NCBI GenBank assembly: GCA_963775315.1
Contig: CAVZIN010000007.1
Coordinates: 1 to 64,000, forward strand
DNA: 64,000 nucleotides
Direction of reading: 5' to 3'
DNA from: CAWGHZ01 sp963775315
GTDB taxonomy: Bacteria; Pseudomonadota; Alphaproteobacteria; MPNO01; DASWLB01
Shown here: piece by piece, positions 8,890 to 17,112 of the stretch
Layout of the letters: the number at the start of each line of letters is the position of its first letter
Position numbering within the stretch: the stretch's first letter is position 1
Notes under the pieces: generated by a model
The model's database searches: none
What the model was told of the DNA's origin: nothing
Seen by the model: only the letters and a program-made list of their open reading frames with translations
Program-made: the position numbers and the translations under genes

Positions 8890-8974
8890 CGTTCGACCTG
8901 GACCACCAAGCCCAAGCGCTTCATTGCCGTCGGAGACTAACGTTCGACCTGGACCACCAAGCCCAAGCGCTTCA
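8873..8974. repeat. 51-bp perfect tandem duplication
   Basis: Two identical 51-bp units lie at 8873-8923 and 8924-8974, each starting TTGCCGTCGGAGACTAACG and ending GCCCAAGCGCTTCA. The first overlaps the 3' end of the IS3 remnant. It looks like a local slippage or IS-end duplication. Two units without spacers do not make a CRISPR array. It lies 100-200 bp upstream of rpfF, so it could lie in or near its promoter. Confidence 0.85.
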
Positions 8975-9074
8975 ACAGGCCAGCCCCACGGCGAGGATCG
9001 ACGAGAGGCTGACCTTCTTCTATATTTTGCTGTTATAAGATGTCGGAGTTGCGCTCGGACGAAGGGGTGGGCTG

Positions 9075-10124
9075 ATGAGTGGTCGAGACGAGGTTCTTGC
9101 CGGAAGCGTGCACACACCCCCGCCTGAACCAGACGCCGCGATATCAGTGGTACTCCCGACCGATGGGGCCGCTGATGCTAAAACCGGAGTGCGCGGCCCT
9201 GGACGTCCCAATAATGAGCTATGGCCACGGCACAACGTGTCGGCTTCAGGGCCGCTTGTTCATACCTACCATGAGCTGCACGCCCAGCTCGACGGCGAAC
9301 GCGGAATCTATTGGCAGTATATGGACCCGGAGCGACCTTGCTTCACCTCGGGGCTGCTGAAGGACATGCGGCGTTCGATCGAGCGCATGAAGGAAATCAG
9401 CGCCGCCTGCGAAGCTCGCGGGGAACCGCTTCCTTTCCGGTACGTCGTTACCGCCTCGCGGATTCCCACGATCTTCAATCTCGGCGGCGACTTGCTCGAG
9501 TTCGTCCGCTCAATCCGAAACGGCGACCTGATTTCCTTGAGACGCTATGCCCACGACTGCATCGCTGTGCAATACCCGCGAGGTAGCAACATGGACTTGC
9601 CGATCGTCAGCATCTCGCTTGTCCAGGGGGACGCCCTCGGCGGTGGTTTCGAGGCCGCGCTCGCCAGCGACGTGATCATCGCCGAGCGGCGCGCCAAGTT
9701 CGGTTTCCCCGAGGTCCTGTTTGGTCTCATGCCGGGCATGGGCGCCTACAGCTTCCTTTCGCGGCGCATTGGTTCGGTCAAGGCCGAACAGATGATCATG
9801 AGTGGACGAGTGTACGATGCTGACACGCTGCTTGAGCTTGATGTTGTCGATCTCGTGGTCGAGGACGATGCGGGGCCGCAGGCGGTTCTCGACTTCATCC
9901 GGGGCGAGGAGCGTCGCGCGCTGGCACGGCGGATGCTTTACCAGGTCCGTCGGCGGGTGAACCCGGTAACCGAGGCCGAATTGCTCGACATTACTGATCT
10001 CTGGGCGGAGACCGCGGTTCACCTTGGGGATGGACATCTCAGGACTATGGAGCGCCTTGCGCGCGCCCAGGAACGCCGCTGGGCCACAATCCGCGCGAGT
10101 CTCTGCGTGGCGGCATCGTCCTAA
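9075..10124 (+). CDS. rpfF: DSF synthase, RpfF-like crotonase
   Basis: RpfF makes cis-2-unsaturated fatty acids (diffusible signal factors) from acyl-ACP, using combined thioesterase and dehydratase chemistry. This 349-residue protein has a crotonase fold with the two glutamates needed by Xanthomonas RpfF in the same motifs and with the same 20-residue spacing: Glu193 (GDALGGGFEAAL) and Glu213 (FPEVLFGLMPGMGAYSF). FNLGGDL and the C-terminal LRTMERLARAQERR also match RpfF rather than general enoyl-CoA hydratases. The N-terminus is about 50-60 residues longer than in Xanthomonas, so a later start is possible. It faces an RpfC-type kinase gene 68 bp away, as in the classic rpf locus. Confidence 0.87.
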   Translation: MSGRDEVLAGSVHTPPPEPDAAISVVLPTDGAADAKTGVRGPGRPNNELWPRHNVSASGPLVHTYHELHAQLDGERGIYWQYMDPERPCFTSGLLKDMRRSIERMKEISAACEARGEPLPFRYVVTASRIPTIFNLGGDLLEFVRSIRNGDLISLRRYAHDCIAVQYPRGSNMDLPIVSISLVQGDALGGGFEAALASDVIIAERRAKFGFPEVLFGLMPGMGAYSFLSRRIGSVKAEQMIMSGRVYDADTLLELDVVDLVVEDDAGPQAVLDFIRGEERRALARRMLYQVRRRVNPVTEAELLDITDLWAETAVHLGDGHLRTMERLARAQERRWATIRASLCVAASS

Positions 10125-10192
10125 AAACACCTTCTGCCAGGGCGACCGGCACAGCTGCGCCATGGCTGCGCGCCCGAGAGCAAACCTTCAAG

Positions 10193-12688
10193 CTAGGCGG
10201 AACGCAGTGCGGCAGCAATTGGCATGAGCGTCGCCGTGGCATCCCGAAAGGCGACGAATTCGTTCACCAGCTCGACGAGGCGGTCGCTGCCCTTTAACTC
10301 GAATTCCGACCCAGGGATCTCGTTAAGGATTTTGGCGCAAATCCTGACGCGCGCCGCTCCGACATTGGCCGAGCTGCTGCGCAGGGCGTGTGCATGATTG
10401 CGGAATTCGGTCAAGTCGCGGCGATCGAACGCAGCGTGCAACTCCTGGATGACTTCCTCGGTGTCCACCAGGAATTCACGTAGAACATCAGCCAGAAACC
10501 GTTGGCTCGGATCGAGTGCACGAAGATTTTCGATCGCAGCCATGTCGAGCACCGGCGTGTTGACCTTAGAGACATCCGGCGAAGCCGTTGCGTCCTCTGC
10601 GGATCCGCAGTCATCGGAGTGTGCCGCAGTCAGCCTGTCGAGCTCGTCCAGCAATTTCTGGCCATCGACCGGCTTGGTGAGATATCCGTCCACACCGGAA
10701 TCTGAGCAGGCGCGGCGGGAGTCGTCCGTCGCATCGGCTGTGAGCGCGATGATCGGCAGCCGTGGTTCCTCCGTGTGGGCGAACCGGTAGAGCCGCGCGA
10801 CTTCGAGACCGGAGAGGTGAGGCATGTTCACATCGAGCAATACGGCGTCGAACTGCTCGCATTCGAGAAGGTCGAGGGCTTCGTTGCCGTTCGTGGCAAA
10901 TCGAACGGTGTGACCGGCGTGCTCCAGGATCTTGCCGATGACCTTGCGGTTCACGCTGTTGTCCTCCGCCACCATCAGCGCGAGCGGGCGTTTCGCTCTG
11001 TAGGTCGGAGCGTCGAAGTCGCCCGATGGACAAGAAATGAGGCGTACCAAATGGCTGATCGCACATCTGATCATCGTTTGGTCTGAGACGACTCGAACGG
11101 CGCTCGCAGCGGCTGGCCCCTCCGAGAGCGCGATCGGAACGTCAAAGTCGTCGACGCCAATGCGCAAAAGCGCCCATGCGCCCGTGCCGTTGTGGGGACG
11201 CCGGGGAGGATTGTCGTCCCCTTCGGCGGTCACCACGACGGTTGGAAGGCGTAGCTCAACATCGCTTTGGCGTGCCGGCACGGCAATGAATTTACCGTAT
11301 CCAGCAGCGTGCAGGGCCCGCTCGATCTCCGCTTCGCGCTCTCTTGTCGCCGCGATCCGAATACAGAAGGGTGTGTTTGGAACGCTGACGTCGCTGTAGG
11401 GCCGCTCCTCCAGGTCGCAGTCGAGCTGGAACGTGCTGCCGACACTGACCGCGCTTGTAACGCGGATCGTCCCACCAAGCAGTTCCGCGAGCTGCTTGGA
11501 GATAGAAAGCCCAAGCCCGGTCCCGCCGTACTTCCGGCTGATCGATGCGTCCGCCTGGGCAAAGCTCTCGAATACGCGCGGCAGGAGGTCACCGGAGATT
11601 CCGATACCGCTGTCCTCCACGCGAAACCGCAGCCCGACACACCCATTCAAACGACGTATGCAGGCGACGTCGAGATTCACGCCGCCCTTTTCGGTGAACT
11701 TGACTGCGTTCGAAAGTAAATTAAGGAGGATCTGGTGCAGATGTCGTGAGTCGCCGTAGACGAGATTCGGAAGGTCGGCGCCGATGCTCACTCCAAAGTG
11801 AATCGCCTTCGCCTCCGCCTGTGGTCGCATGATCATAGCGAGGTCTCCAAGCAGGCGAAGGAGATCAAATTCGGCTTCTTCGACCAGCACCTTTCCTGCC
11901 TCGATCTTCGAAAGATCCAAAATCTCGTTTATCTGCATCAGAAGGGAACGTGCTGAAACACGAACGGTTTCGGTCATGTCGCGCTGCTCGGGCGTAAGGG
12001 ACATCGTACGCTGAAGGTCGTTGATGCCGATGATGGCGTTCAGCGGAGTTCTCAGCTCGTGGCTCATCGTCGCGAGGAACCAACTCTTTGCGAGGTTGGC
12101 CGCCTCCGCCTGTGCCTTGGCGACGGTCAGCAACTTGATCAATCTTGCTTGGTAGGCGGGCAGAATGATCAGCCCAAGGGCGAGTCCAATATCGACCGTC
12201 TCAACCGACCGCCAATAGTCTGTCGTGACAGTGACGGCGAGAAACATCGCACAACTCGTAACGGCTGAAGCCGCGAGATATGCGTTGCCGTAGCGGAAGC
12301 CATTGCCGAACGCCACCCAAAGATAAATTGGGTAGAGCAGCGCTGCCCATGACCCACCGAAATGCATGAGGGCCGAAAGGACCGAGAAATCGGTCACCAT
12401 TGCGATCAGGCGGCGGGCGGGCGAAGCGCCGCGCGACCTTAGGATGATCGCGACGTACCCGCAGGACAGGGCCAGATAGCCCAGGGCGACGGATACAGCC
12501 TTGAGGTGGTCCGAGGCTGCCGCGGGATGGGTGAGGTAACCCGCGCCAGCGTATGCCACCAGGATCGCGACGATGGCGACGCGCACCACCGCTTGCTCAA
12601 GTTCGCTGTCAGGCCGATTGTCAAAGCAGGTGAGGATGGCGCTACTGAGCGAACGCGCATCCTTGCCGATGGCGGCGGTGACGGTCAT
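10193..12688 (-). CDS. rpfC: RpfC-like hybrid sensor kinase for DSF
   Basis: The 831-residue product has the RpfC architecture. An N-terminal membrane domain (about residues 30-190, with FGNGFRYGNAYL between helices) is followed by HisKA with His210 (FLATMSHELRTPLNAIIG), HATPase (LLNLLSNAVKFT; GGTGLGLSIS), a degenerate receiver-like stretch (about 440-560), a true receiver with Asp619 (FDAVLLDVNMPHLSG) and Lys672 (YLTKPV), and an HPt domain with His767 (AHALRSSSANVG). It would sense DSF and pass phosphate through Asp and HPt to a response regulator. No RpfG-like HD-GYP protein is present in the window. In Xanthomonas, RpfC also binds and restrains RpfF. Confidence 0.87.
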   Translation of the reverse strand: MTVTAAIGKDARSLSSAILTCFDNRPDSELEQAVVRVAIVAILVAYAGAGYLTHPAAASDHLKAVSVALGYLALSCGYVAIILRSRGASPARRLIAMVTDFSVLSALMHFGGSWAALLYPIYLWVAFGNGFRYGNAYLAASAVTSCAMFLAVTVTTDYWRSVETVDIGLALGLIILPAYQARLIKLLTVAKAQAEAANLAKSWFLATMSHELRTPLNAIIGINDLQRTMSLTPEQRDMTETVRVSARSLLMQINEILDLSKIEAGKVLVEEAEFDLLRLLGDLAMIMRPQAEAKAIHFGVSIGADLPNLVYGDSRHLHQILLNLLSNAVKFTEKGGVNLDVACIRRLNGCVGLRFRVEDSGIGISGDLLPRVFESFAQADASISRKYGGTGLGLSISKQLAELLGGTIRVTSAVSVGSTFQLDCDLEERPYSDVSVPNTPFCIRIAATREREAEIERALHAAGYGKFIAVPARQSDVELRLPTVVVTAEGDDNPPRRPHNGTGAWALLRIGVDDFDVPIALSEGPAAASAVRVVSDQTMIRCAISHLVRLISCPSGDFDAPTYRAKRPLALMVAEDNSVNRKVIGKILEHAGHTVRFATNGNEALDLLECEQFDAVLLDVNMPHLSGLEVARLYRFAHTEEPRLPIIALTADATDDSRRACSDSGVDGYLTKPVDGQKLLDELDRLTAAHSDDCGSAEDATASPDVSKVNTPVLDMAAIENLRALDPSQRFLADVLREFLVDTEEVIQELHAAFDRRDLTEFRNHAHALRSSSANVGAARVRICAKILNEIPGSEFELKGSDRLVELVNEFVAFRDATATLMPIAAALRSA

Positions 12689-12715
12689 CCGAAATGGCTC
12701 CGATTGTCGCGCACC

Positions 12716-13018
12716 TCAGTTTGCAGCGCGGCGAGGCAGGTCCAGTTGCGCGCCCGGATGGGCGGTGGGCAGCGAGATCGTGACGCGGGTGCCCTGATCG
12801 GGAATGCTGGAGATGTGGAGCCGTCCGCCCTGCAGGCGCACGAGGTCGGCTGCCAGCGGTAGGCCTAACCCTGCACCGGGATAACGCCGGGACAGGACGT
12901 TCTCGACACGGCCGAACCGGGTTAGCGCCAAGCGGATATCGGCCTCAGACATGCCGATACCGGTGTCGACCACTTCTATTTCGACGCGGTCATCGCGTGT
13001 TGAGGCGATGATTGTCAA
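12716..13018 (-). pseudogene. C-terminal fragment of a PleC/DivJ-like histidine kinase, cut by IS21
   Basis: The about 100 codons encode only the end of a HATPase domain (VEVVDTGIGMSEADI, FGRVENVLSRRYPGAGLGL, GGRLHISSIPDQGTRVTI). The F-box style resembles PleC/DivJ-type kinases. The open frame begins exactly within the IS21 inverted repeat, so the sensor and HisKA parts are gone. It ends 27 bp before rpfC on the same strand, so the two were probably one operon. Sequence beyond the other end of IS21 does not continue this gene. Confidence 0.8.
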
Positions 13019-13113
13019 CGCCGGAGTAAAAATGCATCGGCGGGCCGGAGTAAAATAGCATCGGACGAGCGTGCCGGAAGGCCGCCGATCGGGGGCCTTC
13101 CGGCGTTTGGCGG

Positions 13114-13905
13114 TCAGACGTCCGGGCTTTGAGCCGGTGGCGTGGGGTGCTGGCGGGACACGCGCTTCTTGCTCTGTTTGAGCCTGTAGCTGTCACCGTT
13201 CATCTCGAGGATGTGAACGTGGTGGGTGAGGCGATCGAGGAGCGCGCCGGTGAGCCGCTCTGAGGCGAACACGGCGGTCCATTCGTCGAACGGCAGGTTG
13301 CTGGTGACGATGGTCGAGCCGCGCTCGTAGCGCTGGCTGAACACCTCGAACAGGAGTTCGGCGCCGGTCGGCGACAGGGGCACGTAGCCGAGCTCGTCGA
13401 CGATCAGGAGTTTGTATCCGCCGAGCTGTCGCTGCAGCCGGAGCAGGCGCTTCTCATCCCTGGCCTCGTGCAGCTCGTTGACGAGCGCAGCGGCGGTGGT
13501 GAAGCCGACCGACAGACCCTTCTGGCAGGCGGCCAAGCCAAGCCCGAGGGCGATGTGCGTCTTCCCGGTGCCACTGTTGCCGACGGCGATGACGTTCTCG
13601 CGGCGAGCGACATAGTCCGAACGGGCCAGCTCCAGCACGAGGGTCTTGTTGAGCGACGGGATCGTGGCGAAGTCGAAGCTGTCGAGGCTTTTGACCGCGG
13701 GGAACCGGGCTTCCTTGATGCGCCGCTCGACCATCCGTCGCTCGCGGTCGATCAGCTCGAGTTCGGCCAGACGCAACAGATAGCGCGGGTGATCGACGCC
13801 GTCCGAAGCGCACTGCCGGGCCAGCTTGTCGTACTCGCGCAGGAACGTTGGCAGCTTGAGCACCTTGAGGTGATGGGCGAGCAGCACTTGCGGCGTGTCG
13901 GTCAT
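13114..13905 (-). CDS. istB: IS21 ATP-binding helper protein IstB
   Basis: The 263-residue AAA+ ATPase assists IstA in target capture. The Walker A motif is GNSGTGKTHIALGL and Walker B is KLLIVDELGYVPL; the typical C-terminal region (ERGSTIVTSNLPFDEW, LLDRLTHHVHILEMNGDSYR) is complete. The start ATG at 13905 overlaps the istA stop (ATGA), the usual coupling in IS21. Longer readings upstream are only the wrong frame of istA. Confidence 0.93.
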   Translation of the reverse strand: MTDTPQVLLAHHLKVLKLPTFLREYDKLARQCASDGVDHPRYLLRLAELELIDRERRMVERRIKEARFPAVKSLDSFDFATIPSLNKTLVLELARSDYVARRENVIAVGNSGTGKTHIALGLGLAACQKGLSVGFTTAAALVNELHEARDEKRLLRLQRQLGGYKLLIVDELGYVPLSPTGAELLFEVFSQRYERGSTIVTSNLPFDEWTAVFASERLTGALLDRLTHHVHILEMNGDSYRLKQSKKRVSRQHPTPPAQSPDV

Positions 13906-15401
13906 GACGCCGCCCCGTCCAGCAGGTCCATGTAGCTGCGCGCCGAGGTCGTCGCCACGGTGGCTTTCGGCAGATAGGGATAGACCGTCAGATCGAGCCG
14001 TGGAGGTCGGCGCTCGATACGGCACAGCACCAGATGCTTCACCGCGTCGAAGCCGATCACGCCGCGGCCGATCGCCTCCCTGATCCCGGCGAGAACGTCG
14101 TCGGGGCGGAACACCTCCAGCAACCGCAGGACCTGGACGAACTCCCGCTTGCCGGGCTTGCCCATGCGCGCTTCGAGGAGACGGCGCAACGTCGCGAACT
14201 CTTCGGGCAAATTCCATCCGGCCAACGGTGCCGCCTGGTCCAGCGCGCCGGTCTTTTGCTCGAGCAAGGCCAGGTAGTGCAGCGGATCGAACACGAAGTC
14301 CTCCCGCTCGTAGGATCGGGCGTGCCGGGCAATGATGTCGGCGCCGCACGAGATCACAACTTCATCGACATAGCCGCGGATCAGCACCTCGCGATAGCCG
14401 TAGGCGGTCGGCACCGAGTAGTCGGTGCCACGATAGCGCACCAACGACAGCGAACTCACCCGGCCGGCCTTCTTCTCGCAGGCGTCGTACGGCGCCGGCG
14501 GCAATGGGTTGAAGGCCGCCAGATCCCGCATCAGCCGTTCGCCGATCGTCTCGCCGTGACCGCGCAGCCGATCGCCGAGCCGGCGGCGACAATCGTCGAC
14601 CAGCTTCTCGTTCAGCCTGTCGTAGCTTGCCGCCCGCGGCATCGGAACCAGGTAGTTCCGGCGAATGTGGCCAACCAGCCCTTCGACCTTGCCCTTGTCG
14701 TTGCCTTTGCCTGGACGGCCGAACCGGTCGAGGAAGAGGTAGTGCGATTGCAGCTCGCTGAACACTCGCGTCCGCTGCCGGGTCCCGTCGCCCAGGATTC
14801 GCGCCACCGCCAGCGTCGTGTTGTCGTACAAAATCGAGAGTGGCACCTTGCCGAAGAAGCGGAACGCCGCATTGTGCCCTTCGCAGAACGCCTCCGTCGT
14901 CTCCGCCGGATAGGCCTGCACGAAGCACGCGTCGCTATGCGGCAGGTCCATCGCGAAGAAGTGGAGCTTCCGTTCCACCCCGTCGATGACCCCCAGAGCT
15001 TCGCCGAAGTCCACCTGTGCGTGGCCCGGATCGTGCCGCAATGGCACGAACACCTCGCGCTGGCGCAGACGGCGGCCGCGCACATAGTCCTTCACGATCG
15101 TGATCCCGCCGCCGTACCCGTGCTCGTCCCGCAGGCGCTCGAAGATCCGCTTCGCCGTATGCCGCTGCTTCGCCGGGCGCCCCTTATCTTCCTCCAGGAT
15201 CCGATCGATGACGCCGACGAACGGGTCCAGCTTCGGCCGCTTCGGCGGCCCACGACGCCGGTATCCCGGCGGCACCGAGAACGTCAGCATCTTGGCCACC
15301 GTCCTCGGGTCTATCCCGAACCGCCGCGCCGCCTCCCGACGACTGATCCCATCGATCTGAACCGCGTAGCGAACCCGACCATACAAATCCACGCCCTTCA
15401 T
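13902..15401 (-). CDS. istA: IS21 transposase IstA
   Basis: This DDE transposase of about 499 residues starts at the ATG at 15401 (MKGVDLYGRVRYAV); the frame extends 23 codons further upstream without family resemblance. It has an N-terminal helix-turn-helix (SRREAARRFGIDPRTVAKML) and a catalytic core (GHAQVDFGEA, LSILYDNTTLAV, GNDKGKVEGLVGHIRRNY) that supplies the acidic residues. It ends in the four-base overlap with istB. Both genes look intact, so the element may still move. Confidence 0.93.
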   Translation of the reverse strand: MKGVDLYGRVRYAVQIDGISRREAARRFGIDPRTVAKMLTFSVPPGYRRRGPPKRPKLDPFVGVIDRILEEDKGRPAKQRHTAKRIFERLRDEHGYGGGITIVKDYVRGRRLRQREVFVPLRHDPGHAQVDFGEALGVIDGVERKLHFFAMDLPHSDACFVQAYPAETTEAFCEGHNAAFRFFGKVPLSILYDNTTLAVARILGDGTRQRTRVFSELQSHYLFLDRFGRPGKGNDKGKVEGLVGHIRRNYLVPMPRAASYDRLNEKLVDDCRRRLGDRLRGHGETIGERLMRDLAAFNPLPPAPYDACEKKAGRVSSLSLVRYRGTDYSVPTAYGYREVLIRGYVDEVVISCGADIIARHARSYEREDFVFDPLHYLALLEQKTGALDQAAPLAGWNLPEEFATLRRLLEARMGKPGKREFVQVLRLLEVFRPDDVLAGIREAIGRGVIGFDAVKHLVLCRIERRPPRLDLTVYPYLPKATVATTSARSYMDLLDGAAS

Positions 15402-15555
15402 CCCCCGCCCTCTGCAAAAGACGCAAAGGGCTACCTGCTGCCGGATTTTTGCTCCGGCGCAACCGGACAAACCGGCCGCTTCAGTGAGGGACTTTCGCTC
15501 CGGCGCTTACAGATTTCCCGAGTGTCGAGGAAACGCAGTCGGAGCGCGAAGTCAA

Positions 15556-15830
15556 GGAAAGCCCAAGGACGCCGGGGGCCGATTTACACCCGTGCGTGCC
15601 GAACCCAAATACGCCCGCACACGCTTCGGCATACGTGGGCGACGTGGTTCGCTGCGTCCTCGAACGGAAACCTGCTCCTGCATGAGGGCGGGTGGAAATC
15701 TATCCGGTTGGTGACTCGCTATGCGCACCTCATGCCGCTTTCGTTGGTGCCGGGGTGTACGATACAGAGTGGAGAGCATCCTTGCGTCGCTTCACCGCCA
15801 GTGGACCGCGAAAATCTCGGGGTTGCTTAA
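15556..15830 (+). pseudogene. Decayed C-terminus of a second phage-type integrase
   Basis: The first frame reads GKPKDAGGRFTPVRAEPKYA; after a frameshift near 15615 the second frame reads PHTLRHTWATWFAASSNGN, then HEGGWKSIRLVTRYAHLMPL. Residue for residue this matches the end of the integrase encoded at 3808-4953, including the HxxR and Tyr motifs. Everything upstream is lost at the IS21 right end. It points toward, and lies about 40 bp from, the tRNA-Thr fragment, as expected for the integrase that used that site. Confidence 0.8.
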
Positions 15831-15868
15831 CCTCCTGTATCCAAGTAGTAATCCGCTGCCACGCCCTT

Positions 15869-15915
15869 CCTTGGTAAGGGTGGGGTCGAGTGTTCAATTC
15901 ACTCCGGCGGCACCA
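15869..15915 (+). other. attR-like site: 3' half of a tRNA-Thr(GGT) gene
   Basis: The 47 nt fold as the 3' part of a tRNA. They give anticodon loop TTGGTAA (anticodon GGT at 15873-15875), 3' anticodon stem GGGTG, T-arm GAGTG-TTCAATT-CACTC (15888-15904), acceptor strand CGGCGGC, discriminator A, and encoded CCA (15913-15915). The matching 5' half (a GCCGCCG acceptor strand and D-arm) is absent upstream, where the sequence is unrelated. This is what a tRNA-targeting island leaves at its far end, so the intact tRNA should lie upstream of this window. Confidence 0.7.
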
Positions 15916-15942
15916 CTTCCCTCCCCAGCGTGCGGGCGTCCC

Positions 15943-17109
15943 ATGAAGACCCAGGTCGGCATTATCGGAGCGGGGCCGGCGGGGCTACTCCTCGCGCGGC
16001 TCCTGGAACGCGCGGGCATCGGTACGGTAGTGCTGGAGCACCGCTCGCGCGCCTATGTGGAGAACCGGATCCGCGCCGGCGTGCTCGAGACGGGCACCGT
16101 CGCCCTCCTCGAGGAGGCCGAGGCGGCCGAGCGGCTGCACCGCGAGAGCCTGTCCCACGACGGGGTCGAGTTCTGCTTCGCCGGCCGCCGCGAGCGCATC
16201 GATTTCAAGGCGCTGACCGGCAAGGGCGTCACCGTCTACGGCCAGACCCAGATCGTGAAGGACCTGATCGCGCTCCGCCTCGCCGCCGGGCTCGACATCC
16301 GGTTCGAAACCGAGGCCACGGGGATTTCCGGCTTCGACGGCGATTCGCCGGTCATCCGCACCCGCGGGCCGGACGGGGCCGAGGACGAGGTGCGCTGCGA
16401 CTACATCGCCGGCTGCGACGGATTCCACGGCGTCGCGCGCGCCGCGGTGCCGGATGGCGCCATCGCCACCTATGACTACCGCTACCCGTTCGCCTGGCTC
16501 GGCATCCTCGCCGAAGCGACGCCCGTGGCGAACGAATTGATCTATTGCAACCACCAGCGCGGATTCGCGCTGTTCAGCATGCGCTCGCGCACGCTGAGCC
16601 GGCTCTACCTGCAGTGCCGGCCGGACGACGACGTCGCGTCATGGCCGGACGAGCTGATCTGGCAGGAGCTCGCCCGCCGGTTGGACGCGGAGGCGGCCGC
16701 GCGCCTCGCCCCCGGACCGACGCTCGAGAAGAGCGTCAACGAGCTCCGCAGCTTCGTCGCCGAGCCGATGCGGTTCGGCCGGCTGTTCCTCGCCGGCGAT
16801 TCCGCGCACATCGTGCCGCCCACCGGCGCCAAGGGGCTCAACCTCGCCGCGGCCGACGCGGGCCAGCTCGGCCACGCGCTAATCGCGCATTACCGCAATG
16901 GCGACGATTCCGGGCTCGACGCCTATTCGGACACCTGCCTCCGCCGGGTGTGGCGGGCGGTGCGCTTCTCCTATTCCATGACGGCGACGTTTCACCGCTA
17001 CCCGGCGGACAGCGACTTCCTGCACAAGGTGCAGCTCGCCGAGCTCGACGCGCTGTTCGCGTCGCAGGCGGCGCAGGCCGCGCTCGCCCAAAACTACGTC
17101 GGGGTCTAG
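15943..17109 (+). CDS. pobA: 4-hydroxybenzoate 3-monooxygenase
   Basis: PobA is an FAD enzyme that hydroxylates 4-hydroxybenzoate to protocatechuate with NADPH, feeding the beta-ketoadipate route. The 388-residue protein has the Rossmann motif (GIIGAGPAGLLLARLL), the DG motif (AGCDGFHG) and the second FAD motif (FLAGDSAHIVPPTGAKGLNL), at full family length. It begins 28 bp after the tRNA-Thr fragment and is the first chromosomal gene outside the island. No pobR-type regulator or protocatechuate genes lie nearby. Confidence 0.92.
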   Translation: MKTQVGIIGAGPAGLLLARLLERAGIGTVVLEHRSRAYVENRIRAGVLETGTVALLEEAEAAERLHRESLSHDGVEFCFAGRRERIDFKALTGKGVTVYGQTQIVKDLIALRLAAGLDIRFETEATGISGFDGDSPVIRTRGPDGAEDEVRCDYIAGCDGFHGVARAAVPDGAIATYDYRYPFAWLGILAEATPVANELIYCNHQRGFALFSMRSRTLSRLYLQCRPDDDVASWPDELIWQELARRLDAEAAARLAPGPTLEKSVNELRSFVAEPMRFGRLFLAGDSAHIVPPTGAKGLNLAAADAGQLGHALIAHYRNGDDSGLDAYSDTCLRRVWRAVRFSYSMTATFHRYPADSDFLHKVQLAELDALFASQAAQAALAQNYVGV

Positions 17110-17112
17110 CGC

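Larger units (their letters stand above)
13013..15511. mobile_element. IS21-family insertion sequence, apparently intact
   Basis: The element spans 2,499 bp. The left end (TGTCAACGCCGGAGTAAAAA) and the reverse complement of the right end (TGTAAGCGCCGGAGCGAAAG) are related inverted repeats starting TG and ending CA. Each end also carries an internal second copy of the CCGGAG motif, typical of IS21 multiple binding sites. It contains istA and istB. No target duplication longer than GAT is visible (13010-13012 and 15512-15514), so a rearrangement probably followed insertion. Confidence 0.85.

Noticed and set aside
8873..8974. Possible CRISPR unit
   Set aside because: Only two head-to-tail copies with no spacers and no cas genes nearby.
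14034..15830. 598-codon plus-strand frame across IS21
   Set aside because: It is antisense to istA; only its last 90 codons matter, as part of the integrase remnant listed separately.
15820..15915. Complete tRNA-Thr gene
   Set aside because: The 5' acceptor strand and D-arm are absent, and the 5' anticodon stem does not pair properly.
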